DNA from: AC-52 sp044870295
GTDB lineage: Bacteria > Actinomycetota > UBA4738
Assembly (NCBI GenBank): GCA_044870295.1
Contig: JBIOYQ010000188.1
Span: 1-12,977, forward strand
DNA: 12,977 bases
Reading direction: 5' to 3'
Position numbers and translations under genes: made by a program. Each line of letters begins with the position of its first letter. Position 1 is the first letter of the stretch. Below the pieces are notes generated by a model. The model ran no database searches and was not told the DNA's origin. It worked only from the letters and a program-made list of their open reading frames with translations. Below are positions 7,207-12,977 of this stretch, piece by piece.

Positions 7207-7872
7207 TCAGCCGCGGACGCGCGCGGCATGGCGCCGACCGGCGACCGCGGCCATGGCTCCCAGCATCGCCAGCCCGAACAGGGCGAAGAGGATGACGGGA
7301 AGGACCGACGGGGCATCGGGGACGACCGGCCTGCCGGGGACCTGCGTTGGCACCGCGGGGGGTGCCGCCGGAAGGCCCTGCGTCAGGAGCCATGCGTACA
7401 GCTCCGGCGGAGCGCTCCACCACAGGCCGGTCCCGGCGGTGGAACGATGCGGCAGCACCGACACCTGGACCAGAGGGCGTTCCGGCGCGTACGGATACAG
7501 CGTGGCGAGCGTCGGCGCGGGGGTCGAGGTGCCACCGTCCGCCGGGCCGACCGAGGCCTGCACCTGGTAGGCGGGACCCACCGTCTGGGGGTCTGGGGAG
7601 AGGACGTACCACCCCACATCGGGACCGGCTGAGACGAGTCCGAGGTCGGCGAGCGTGGCCGTCATCCCGCCCTCGGATTCGCCCGCGCCCCACAGACCGA
7701 ACTCGGGCGACCAGTAGACCTCTCCCTGAACTGCGATGGGCCGATCGAGACCGGGGCCACTGATCACGAGCGTGCCGCTGACCGGATCCATGGACTCCCC
7801 TTTGGCCAGCGCCGTACCTGCGGACGACAACACGGCGGCGACCGACACGACCATCACGACGAGCTTGCGCAT
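7207..7872 (-). CDS. Secreted or membrane-anchored protein of unknown function
   Basis: I do not recognise this 221-residue protein. ATG 7872 is chosen because GGAGG lies 5 bases upstream and the product then begins with a classic signal peptide (MRKLVV, a hydrophobic core, ALA ending at about residue 23). A longer reading from 7887 adds five residues in front of it. The mature part is rich in Gly, Pro, Ser and aromatic residues, looks beta-rich and has no visible Cys. A Pro/Val linker (about 165-189) leads to a C-terminal membrane helix (about 190-212) followed by Arg/His-rich RRHAARVRG. This is type I anchoring with the body outside the membrane, as in many actinobacterial envelope proteins. 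There is no LPxTG. Phrases such as YWSPEFGLWGAG and GWYVLSPD hint at a recognition or structural domain, but no function can be assigned. Its 3' end is 9 bases from the convergent LLM oxidoreductase. Confidence 0.8.
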   Translation of the reverse strand: MRKLVVMVVSVAAVLSSAGTALAKGESMDPVSGTLVISGPGLDRPIAVQGEVYWSPEFGLWGAGESEGGMTATLADLGLVSAGPDVGWYVLSPDPQTVGPAYQVQASVGPADGGTSTPAPTLATLYPYAPERPLVQVSVLPHRSTAGTGLWWSAPPELYAWLLTQGLPAAPPAVPTQVPGRPVVPDAPSVLPVILFALFGLAMLGAMAAVAGRRHAARVRG

Positions 7873-7913
7873 GGCTGCCTCCAGCACCAGGGGGATCCGT
7901 CTTTCGACCCCTC

Positions 7914-7939
7914 TACGCCGCGATGACGCTTCGGGTTCC
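7914..7939 (-). promoter_or_regulatory. Possible ECF-sigma-like promoter of the secreted protein gene
   Basis: On the minus strand GGAAC (7939-7935) is followed by 17 bases and CGTA (7917-7914). The shape resembles extracytoplasmic-function sigma promoters. The leader to ATG 7872 would be about 35 bases and would hold the GGAGG site. The envelope location of the product fits, but the match is short and may be chance. Confidence 0.25.
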
Positions 7940-8125
7940 CTAGAAGCCGGCCCGGGAGCGGTCGGGCAGCTCTTCGGCCGCCTCCTTGAGCGCCGCCCAG
8001 ATCTCCCTGAACACGTCGGCGGCGAAGGAGGCCGGCTGGCTGCCCTGTCCGCCCATCGCCCCCCGCAGCGCCGTGGCGGTCATCTCCGCGGCCTTGTCGA
8101 ACAACGCCTGATCGACCTGTGCCAT
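7940..8125 (-). CDS. 61-residue orphan protein
   Basis: I do not recognise this protein. It is short, but GAGGGAGGA sits 7 bases upstream of ATG 8125, the frame is free of rare codons, and it fills an otherwise empty gap between divergent neighbours, so I consider it real. The sequence is helical and acidic at both ends. A first helix (about 3-22, VDQALFDKAAEMTATALRG) is joined by a Gly/Gln-rich turn to a second helix (about 34-53) with FREIWAALKEAAEEL. There is no Cys, signal peptide or membrane segment, so it is a small soluble two-helix protein that may dimerise or bind a partner. It is divergent from the sulfurtransferase and 67 bases upstream of the secreted-protein gene on the same strand. 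These contacts do not establish a function. Confidence 0.65.
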   Translation of the reverse strand: MAQVDQALFDKAAEMTATALRGAMGGQGSQPASFAADVFREIWAALKEAAEELPDRSRAGF

Positions 8126-8189
8126 GTGCTGGTCCTCCCTCTCCTCGATGAACCGACGGCGGGTAAGGCTAGCTGACCGGGGCTGGCGG

Positions 8190-8195
8190 TATCGT
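8190..8195 (+). promoter_or_regulatory. Possible -10 element giving a leaderless sulfurtransferase mRNA
   Basis: TATCGT lies exactly 7 bases before GTG 8203, the spacing expected when transcription begins at the start codon. It overlaps the alternative GTG at 8194, which argues against that upstream start. No clear -35 is visible. Confidence 0.4.
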
Positions 8196-8202
8196 GGGGC
8201 GC

Positions 8203-9081
8203 GTGCTCGTGACCACGGCCTGGCTGGCCGATCACCTGGACGACTCCAACGTCGTGGCGGTCGACATGCGATGGCGGGAGGATGGCTCAGGCCGCGCGCG
8301 CTACGACCGCGGGCACATCCCCGGCGCCGTGTTCGTGGACTGGGCCAGCGACATCGTGGATCCTGACGCGCCCGTCGCGTTCGCCCTGGCGCCTCCCGAT
8401 CGGTTCGCGCGGGTCATGCAGGAACGAGGCATCGGCGACGACACCACGGTCGTGGCATATGCGGACCGGTATGGGAACGGACCGTTCCGGCTGTGGTGGG
8501 CCTGCCGCCTGTACGGCCACGATCAGGTGCGGGTGCTGGACGGCGGCCTGGACAAGTGGCTGGCGGAAGGCCGGTCCGTCACGGCCGACCGGCCGAACCA
8601 GCGGTCGTCACCGACCACGTGGACGGCCCGCCCTGGACCGTCGATCCTGGCGACGGCGGAGGACGTCCTGGCCGCGTCGGCCGACGGCTCGGTCGCGGTC
8701 CTGGACTCGAGACCGGCCGCCCAGTTCGCCGGCAAGGCCGTGTGGTTCGAGACCGGTCCCGTGCCGGCCGACGGTGACGGCATCGCTCACACAACCAGAG
8801 GGGACTTCCGGGCCGGGCACATCCCGTGGGCGGCCAGCATCCCGTTCGACGAGCTCTATCGCGACGACCACACCCTGAAAGACCCGGAGGAGCTCCGCGA
8901 GCTGTTCGCGCGGCGCGGCGCCTTACCGGGCTCGAAGGTGATCACGTACTGCGGGTGCGGGATCTCCGCATCGGCCCTGCTGTTCGCGGCCACGCTGGCC
9001 GGCATCGAGGACGCGGCCCTCTACGACGCGTCGTGGGAGGAGTGGGGCCGGCGACCGGACCTCCCGGTCGTCCGGGACTGA
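8203..9081 (+). CDS. Two-domain rhodanese-type sulfurtransferase (TST/MST family)
   Basis: The 292-residue protein has two rhodanese domains and transfers sulfane sulfur through a Cys persulfide. GTG 8203 is preferred to GTG 8194 (three residues longer) because a -10-like TATCGT sits 7 bases before it. The N-terminal domain (about 1-122) has RGHIPGAVFVDW and LDGGLDKW but Asp88 at the active-site position (YADRYGNG), so it is non-catalytic, as usual in this family. The C-terminal domain has DSRPAAQF, a longer-than-usual insert (about 177-199), AGHIPWAASIPF and the catalytic loop YCGCGISASAL. Cys250 is the predicted nucleophile. The loop resembles the mercaptopyruvate form (CGSGVTA) but carries a second Cys (252). 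Thiosulfate versus 3-mercaptopyruvate preference cannot be settled. No signal peptide is present. Confidence 0.93.
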   Translation: MLVTTAWLADHLDDSNVVAVDMRWREDGSGRARYDRGHIPGAVFVDWASDIVDPDAPVAFALAPPDRFARVMQERGIGDDTTVVAYADRYGNGPFRLWWACRLYGHDQVRVLDGGLDKWLAEGRSVTADRPNQRSSPTTWTARPGPSILATAEDVLAASADGSVAVLDSRPAAQFAGKAVWFETGPVPADGDGIAHTTRGDFRAGHIPWAASIPFDELYRDDHTLKDPEELRELFARRGALPGSKVITYCGCGISASALLFAATLAGIEDAALYDASWEEWGRRPDLPVVRD

Positions 9082-9130
9082 ATTGACTGTAACGAAACTC
9101 TGAGGCAGGGTTTTGATGCACGCCGATACA

Positions 9131-9136
9131 GGGAGG
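9131..9136 (+). promoter_or_regulatory. Ribosome binding site deciding the TTG start of the oxidoreductase
   Basis: GGGAGG lies 6 bases before TTG 9143. The protein then begins with the family-typical (M)KAIVV. The alternatives at 9113 (TTG) and 9116 (ATG) add an untypical nine- or ten-residue extension. Confidence 0.6.
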
Positions 9137-9142
9137 CGCCTG

Positions 9143-10060
9143 TTGAAGGCGATTGTGGTGACGGACAAGGCTGCGGGAACGGCCGGGATGACGCTCGTGG
9201 AGCGGCCCGAGCCGTCGGCAGCGATAAATGACGTCGTTGTTCAGGTTCATGCGGCGGGATTCGTGGCGACTGAGCTGACGTGGCCCTCGACCTGGACCGA
9301 TCGCGTCGACCGTGACCGGACACCGTCGATTCCCGGGCACGAGCTGGCCGGAGTGGTCACCGGCCTCGGCTATGGCACGACGGGGCTGTCGGTGGGACAG
9401 CGGGTGTTCGGCCTCACGGACTGGCATCGCGACGGCACCCTGGCGGAGTATGTGGCCGTCGAGGCGCGCAACCTCGCGCCGCTGCCGGGCGACGTCGACT
9501 TCACCGTGGGCGCGAGCCTGCCGATCTCGGGTCTGACCGCGTGGCAGGGACTGTTCGAGCACGGCCATGCGCAGGCGGGGCAGAGCGTGCTCGTGCACGG
9601 CGCGGCCGGCTCAGTCGGGTCGATGGTGACGCAGCTCGCGCGTGAGTTCGGTACGTACGTCATCGGAACCGGTCGCGCTGCCGACCGTCAGAAGGCGCTC
9701 GACTTCGGCGCGATGGAGTTCGTCGACCTTGAGAACGACGCGCTGGAAGACGTCGGCGGCGTCGACCTGGTGTTCGATGTCATCGGCGGCGACATCCAGA
9801 AGCGGTCCGCGGGCGTGATCCGGGCCGGAGGAACACTGGTGACCATCGTCGGACCGACCGAGGCGCGGCCCGCCGACGGCCTGGCGGTCGATTTCGTTGT
9901 CGAGTCCGATCGTGCCCAACTGGGTGAGGTCGTGCAGCGGGTGCGGGACGGACGACTGCGGACGAACATCGGCAACGTCGCGGCCCTCGACGATGCCGTC
10001 GCCGCCCTCAATCCGACCGAGCGGATCAGCGGGAAGACGATCATCAGCGTTCGTTCGTGA
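9143..10060 (+). CDS. MDR-family NADPH:quinone-type oxidoreductase, zinc-independent
   Basis: The protein has 305 residues from TTG 9143; ATG 9116 is a less likely start. It is a medium-chain dehydrogenase/reductase: a GroES-like N-terminal domain with PSIPGHELAGVV (62-73) and VGQRVFGLTDW, then the Rossmann fold with HGAAGSVGS (152-160) for NAD(P)H. The zinc-ligand Cys/His set of alcohol dehydrogenases is missing, as in quinone oxidoreductases and zeta-crystallin-like enzymes. The substrate is unknown. Codon use differs from its neighbours, with runs of T- or A-ending codons (for example ATAAATGACGTCGTTGTTC near 9224), suggesting acquisition from another actinobacterium. It starts 61 bases after the sulfurtransferase; that gap is more A/T-rich than the surroundings. 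A transposase-like fragment and a hairpin follow it. Confidence 0.9.
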   Translation: MKAIVVTDKAAGTAGMTLVERPEPSAAINDVVVQVHAAGFVATELTWPSTWTDRVDRDRTPSIPGHELAGVVTGLGYGTTGLSVGQRVFGLTDWHRDGTLAEYVAVEARNLAPLPGDVDFTVGASLPISGLTAWQGLFEHGHAQAGQSVLVHGAAGSVGSMVTQLAREFGTYVIGTGRAADRQKALDFGAMEFVDLENDALEDVGGVDLVFDVIGGDIQKRSAGVIRAGGTLVTIVGPTEARPADGLAVDFVVESDRAQLGEVVQRVRDGRLRTNIGNVAALDDAVAALNPTERISGKTIISVRS

Positions 10061-10097
10061 GGACTCGAAGCCTTCCTCCGCTTGGCCTGCGCCATCA

Positions 10098-10115
10098 TGT
10101 GGCGACACCGCCACA
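10098..10115 (+). terminator. Hairpin between convergent genes
   Basis: TGTGGCG and CGCCACA form a perfect 7-bp stem around the loop ACAC, 38 bases after the oxidoreductase stop. There is no T-tract on either strand, so it would be a stem-only terminator of the sort common in GC-rich actinobacteria. It could serve both convergent units. Confidence 0.4.
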
Positions 10116-10122
10116 ACATCTC

Positions 10123-10138
10123 GAACTGTAAGGAGTTC
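10123..10138. repeat. Short inverted repeat GAACT-N6-AGTTC
   Basis: Perfect 5-bp arms flank GTAAGG in the gap between the oxidoreductase and the 94-residue gene. It may be an operator-like site, an element end or chance. Its ACTGTAA (10125-10131) also occurs at 9086-9092, upstream of the oxidoreductase. Confidence 0.3.
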
Positions 10139-10144
10139 TAAGCG

Positions 10145-10429
10145 TCAGCGGCCGTAGCGCTCGAGCCAGACCCCCAGCGCCGCGAGCACCAGCCCTCCGG
10201 CCAGGCCCGCTCCGGCAAAACCGATCCGGATGGACAGGATGGCGTCGCACGCCGTGGCCTGATCGGGCGCGCAGGCGAAGTCGCCTGGGAGGAGCAACGC
10301 GATGAGCACGCCGGTCGCGCCTACGACGACCGCCGCGGCGAAGAACAACGTGCGGATCAGACCTCCGTCCACGGCATCGGTTGTAGCGCGAGACGTGCCG
10401 TGCGTCGAGTACGTTGACGCATTCGTCAC
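10145..10429 (-). CDS. 94-residue two-TM membrane protein
   Basis: I do not recognise this protein. From GTG 10429 it has an N-terminal polar stretch of about 25 residues, a first membrane helix (about 27-47), a short loop with Cys53 and Cys61 (FACAPDQATAC), a second Gly/Ala-rich helix (about 68-88) and a short ERYGR tail. The loop Cys pair could form a disulfide if the loop faces outside, which would put both ends in the cytoplasm. The start is uncertain because the ribosome site is weak (GAGAAG very close to the GTG); the real N-terminus could lie further in. It follows zwf by 15 bases and is likely co-transcribed, but nothing in it indicates a role in sugar metabolism. Confidence 0.7.
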   Translation of the reverse strand: MTNASTYSTHGTSRATTDAVDGGLIRTLFFAAAVVVGATGVLIALLLPGDFACAPDQATACDAILSIRIGFAGAGLAGGLVLAALGVWLERYGR

Positions 10430-10444
10430 GACTTCTCGACGGAG

Positions 10445-11875
10445 TCAGCTCTCGGATCGTTGCGTGACGTGCCAGTGGCGGGGCAAGACGAGGTCGTCGG
10501 CTTCCACGGGCCCCCACGAACCCGGGTCGTACTCCACGACCGGCGGCGGGTTCACGAGGACGGGCTCCAGGACCTCCCACGCCCGCTCCACCTCGTCCTG
10601 GCGGGTGAACAAGGTGTGATCGCCTTCCATGGCTTCGATGATCAAGTACTCGTACGCCTCCAGCAGGCCGCCCTGGTACGCCGTGTCGTAGTCGAACTCC
10701 AGCGCGGCCCGGTCCAGCTCCATCCCCGGCCCGGGCTTCTTGATGTTCAGGCCGATGGTGATGCCCTCGTCGGGCTGCACCCGGATGGTGAGGTGGTCGC
10801 GCCCCGGTGGGACCGCCTCCGTCCCCTTGAACACGTTGTAGGGGACATCCCGGAAGGAGAGTGTGATCTCCGTGAGCTTCCGTCGCAGCTTCTTGCCCGT
10901 GCGAAGGTAGAACGGCACGCCGGCCCAGCGCCAGTTGTCGATCTCCAGCTTGAGCGCGGCGTAGGTCTCCGTCTGCGAGTCACGCTCGACCTCCGGCTCC
11001 TCGCGGTAGCCGCGGTACTGGCCCCGTACCACGTTGTCGCGCAGGCAGACGTGCATCGAACGCAGCACCTTGACCTTCTCGTCCCGGAGTCGGTCGGGAT
11101 CGAACGAGACGGGCGGCTCCATGCCCACGAACGTGAGCATCTGCAGCAGGTGTGTCTGGACCATGTCGCGGAGGGTCCCCGTCTGGTCGAAGAACTCTCC
11201 TCTCCCCTCGATCCCGATCTCCTCGGCCACGGTGATCTGCACGTTGTCGATGTAGCGACGGTTCCAGATCGGCTCGAACATCCCGTTGGCGAACCGGAAG
11301 GCCAGGATGTTCTGTACCGTCTCCTTCCCCAAGTAGTGGTCGATGCGGAAGATCTGTGACTCGTCGAAGACCTGATGGAGCGCCCGGTTCAACTCCTGCG
11401 CGCTCTGGAGATCGCGCCCGAAGGGCTTCTCGATGACGATGCGAGCGTCGCGGTGCATGTGGCTCTCCGCCAGTCGGGCCACGATCTGCGGGTAGGCCAC
11501 AGGCGGGGTGGCACAGTAGTAGGACCGTCGGCCCTCGGTCCCTCGTTCACGGTCCAACATCTCCAGGTGCTCGCGGAGGTGCTCCATGGCCAGCTCGCTG
11601 GCGAACTCTCCGGGGATGTAGGAGAGCATCCCGGCGAACTCGTCCCAGTCCTCGTCCGGTGGGACCCGCCCGAATTGCTTGACCGCCTCCCGCGCGCGAG
11701 CGCGGAACTCGGCGTCGGTCATGGTGGTGCGGGCGTAGCCGACGACGGCGAACGCCCGAGGCAGGAGGCCCTCCTTGAAGCAATGGAAGAGGGCCGGAAG
11801 CAGCTTGCGCCTCGTCAGGTCCCCGGACGCGCCGAAGATCACGAGCGCACGCGGCTCGGCCGGCTTGACCGCCAC
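10445..11875 (-). CDS. zwf: Glucose-6-phosphate 1-dehydrogenase
   Basis: The 476-residue enzyme oxidises glucose 6-phosphate to 6-phosphogluconolactone with NADP+ (or NAD+), the entry step of the oxidative pentose-phosphate pathway. All key signatures are visible: the dinucleotide-binding GASGDLTRRK (15-24), EKPFGRDL (149-156), the substrate-binding RIDHYLGKE (177-185, with His180 and Lys184) and the catalytic base His242 in DMVQTHLLQ. Length is normal and there is no frameshift. The start is GTG 11875, one base after the stop of the FAD reductase, so translation is probably coupled; no strong ribosome site is seen. The usual actinobacterial partners opcA, pgl, tal and gnd are absent next to it, although transketolase is elsewhere in the window. 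A 94-residue membrane protein follows. Confidence 0.97.
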   Translation of the reverse strand: MAVKPAEPRALVIFGASGDLTRRKLLPALFHCFKEGLLPRAFAVVGYARTTMTDAEFRARAREAVKQFGRVPPDEDWDEFAGMLSYIPGEFASELAMEHLREHLEMLDRERGTEGRRSYYCATPPVAYPQIVARLAESHMHRDARIVIEKPFGRDLQSAQELNRALHQVFDESQIFRIDHYLGKETVQNILAFRFANGMFEPIWNRRYIDNVQITVAEEIGIEGRGEFFDQTGTLRDMVQTHLLQMLTFVGMEPPVSFDPDRLRDEKVKVLRSMHVCLRDNVVRGQYRGYREEPEVERDSQTETYAALKLEIDNWRWAGVPFYLRTGKKLRRKLTEITLSFRDVPYNVFKGTEAVPPGRDHLTIRVQPDEGITIGLNIKKPGPGMELDRAALEFDYDTAYQGGLLEAYEYLIIEAMEGDHTLFTRQDEVERAWEVLEPVLVNPPPVVEYDPGSWGPVEADDLVLPRHWHVTQRSES

Positions 11876-11876
11876 G

Positions 11877-12977
11877 TCAGGCGCTCTTTCGGGCCAGGTC
11901 GGCGGCGACGCGCTTGAGGTCCACGCTCTCGTCGCGCAGGAGTGCGGGGTCCACCGGGCGACGCGCCCGGACCAGTGCGGCGGACCGGCGCACGTCCTTC
12001 CCGCGGTTCAGCCCGACCACCGTCTCGACGATCCCGTCCCTCAGATAGAACGCCACGAAGTCCCTCGCCTCCATGTCTCCCCGGATCACCAGCTCGTCCC
12101 ACTGGGCGGCGATCCCCACCGACTGCAGATTGTGCTCGTACTGGTCCGACCAGAACCAGTGAGGATCGTCGAACGGGTCGGGAGACCCCAGCATGCTCCT
12201 GGCGGCGGCCGCGCCCTGCTTCAACGCGTTGTCCCAGTGTTCGACGCGCAGACGGCGCTTGAAGAGCGGATGCACGTGGTTCGCGACGTCGCCCGCCGCG
12301 TAGACACCCTCGACCGAGGTCCGGCATCGTTCGTCCACCAGGACGCCGTTGTCGACCTGCACCCCCGATCCCTCCAGCCACTCGACGTTGGGCTGGATGC
12401 CGACACCCACGACGACGAAGTCGCAGTCGAGACGACGGCCGGTGGTGGTCACGACTCGCTCCACCCGGCTGTCGCCCTCGAAGCGCTCGACCCCATCCTC
12501 GAAGTGATAGCGCACGCCGCGGTCGCGATGGATGCCCTCGATCACCCTGCCGACCTCCGGACCGACCGCCCGGAGCAGCGGGGCGTCGAACACCTCCACG
12601 ACCTCGACCTCGACGCCGAGAAGGCGCAGGGAGGCCGTCACCTCGCAACCGATGAAGCCGGCGCCGACGACCACGGCGGTGCGTCCGGCGCGGGCCTCGG
12701 CTCGGATCCGGTCGGCGTCCTCCAGCGTTCGGAGTGCGTGCACGCCCTCGAGGTCGATCCCCGGGACCTCCAGCGTTCGGTTTCGTCCGCCGGTCGCGAT
12801 CAGGATCTGCTGGTAGGAGATCCGTTCTCCGGTCGACAGCTCGACCTCACGATCCGTCGAGTCGAGATGGACGGCAGATGACCCCAACCGGAGCTCGACG
12901 TCGTGCTCCTCGTACCAGGCCTCGCGATGGAGGAGGGTGTGCTCCTTAGTCTCCTCGCCGCGCAGGTAGCCCTTGGA
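11877..12977 (-). CDS. FAD/NAD(P)-dependent ferredoxin-reductase-like enzyme, N-terminus cut by window edge
   Basis: The 366 visible residues are open to the edge, so the N-terminal FAD-binding GxGxxG lies outside. The first visible residues (SKGYLRGEE) correspond to the region after it, and an apparent start at 12887 is internal. Visible motifs, numbered from the edge: ATGG (61-64), the NAD(P)H-binding fold GAGFIGCE (105-112), the second FAD motif YAAGDVA (226-232), HWDNALKQG (from 247) and FWSDQY (275-280). This set is typical of rhodocoxin/putidaredoxin-type reductases and the AIF-like family, which pass electrons from NAD(P)H to a ferredoxin or a Rieske protein. No such partner is visible in the window. 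The C-terminal domain is complete. Its stop is one base from zwf, whose product makes NADPH. Confidence 0.92.
   Translation of the reverse strand, partial: SKGYLRGEETKEHTLLHREAWYEEHDVELRLGSSAVHLDSTDREVELSTGERISYQQILIATGGRNRTLEVPGIDLEGVHALRTLEDADRIRAEARAGRTAVVVGAGFIGCEVTASLRLLGVEVEVVEVFDAPLLRAVGPEVGRVIEGIHRDRGVRYHFEDGVERFEGDSRVERVVTTTGRRLDCDFVVVGVGIQPNVEWLEGSGVQVDNGVLVDERCRTSVEGVYAAGDVANHVHPLFKRRLRVEHWDNALKQGAAAARSMLGSPDPFDDPHWFWSDQYEHNLQSVGIAAQWDELVIRGDMEARDFVAFYLRDGIVETVVGLNRGKDVRRSAALVRARRPVDPALLRDESVDLKRVAADLARKSA

Larger units (their letters stand above)
10061..10141 (+). pseudogene. Possible transposase C-terminal remnant (IS5-like)
   Basis: Directly after the oxidoreductase TGA, in the same frame, 26 codons read GLEAFLRLACAIMWRHRHNI followed by SNCKEF and TAA. 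The AFLxLACAxxxWR pattern is like the last residues of IS5-group transposases as I remember them. It is too short to be certain, has no start codon and overlaps a hairpin, so chance resemblance is possible. If real, it is a broken element end beside a gene that looks foreign. Confidence 0.25.

Noticed and set aside
7187..7217. A possible rho-independent terminator between the LLM oxidoreductase and the secreted protein
   Set aside because: Only a weak AGGG/CCCT pairing is seen in the 9-base convergent gap region, with no T-tract. It is too poor to call.
10460..12881. Long plus-strand frames (299 and 368 codons) opposite zwf and the FAD reductase
   Set aside because: They are shadows of well-supported genes on the other strand. 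Composition is biased to Arg, His and Asp with no motifs.
11877..12887. A complete 336-residue reductase starting at 12887
   Set aside because: The frame stays open to the window edge, and the upstream residues (SKGYLRGEE and following) fit the reductase family, so the apparent start is internal.
1..12977. Search for CRISPR arrays, tRNA or rRNA genes, riboswitches and defence genes
   Set aside because: No regularly spaced repeats, cloverleaf-like segments, rRNA-like stretches or recognisable defence proteins were seen. Gaps between genes are all shorter than about 110 bases.

Overview
The window is GC-rich throughout. Most genes have strong G/C third-position bias, GTG and TTG starts are common, and several genes appear to be leaderless. 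An F420-type luciferase-like oxidoreductase, a DUF4328 membrane protein with a zinc ribbon, and a small zincin-type metallopeptidase point to an actinobacterium (Actinomycetota), probably an uncultivated lineage. This assignment is inferred from gene families and codon bias, not from a marker gene.

Layout. From 1 to 6101 all genes are on the minus strand. Read 5' to 3' they are a small HExxH metallopeptidase (6101-5748), a single-chain transketolase of the short animal-like type (5646-3808), a zinc-ribbon/DUF4328 multipass membrane protein carrying a duplicated 62-residue module (3734-2166), an alpha/beta hydrolase lacking the usual catalytic His (2147-1368) and an amidase-signature enzyme (1366-2). 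The last three are tightly spaced and probably co-transcribed from a promoter just upstream of the membrane protein. A 55-base divergent gap separates the metallopeptidase from an LLM-class flavin oxidoreductase on the plus strand (6157-7197), which converges after 9 bases on a secreted, C-terminally anchored protein of unknown function (7872-7207). A 61-residue orphan protein (8125-7940) lies upstream of that and is divergent from a two-domain rhodanese-type sulfurtransferase (8203-9081).

From 9082 to 10144 the texture changes. An MDR-family NADPH/quinone oxidoreductase (9143-10060) uses more A/T-ending codons than its neighbours. It is followed by a hairpin and a short frame whose translation resembles an insertion-sequence transposase C-terminus. 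I read this as a likely later acquisition. From 10145 to the right edge the minus strand carries a ferredoxin-reductase-like FAD/NAD(P) enzyme that runs off the window, glucose-6-phosphate dehydrogenase (zwf) starting one base after the reductase stop, and a 94-residue two-TM protein.

The general theme is central carbon and redox metabolism: zwf and transketolase are both pentose-phosphate enzymes, and there are three separate oxidoreductases, but they are not one obvious pathway operon. I see no CRISPR array, tRNA, rRNA, defence island, biosynthetic cluster or intact mobile element. The most interesting items are the duplicated module in the DUF4328 protein, the hydrolase without a catalytic His, the reductase-zwf coupling and the foreign-looking oxidoreductase segment. 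I do not see a clear-cut undescribed system.
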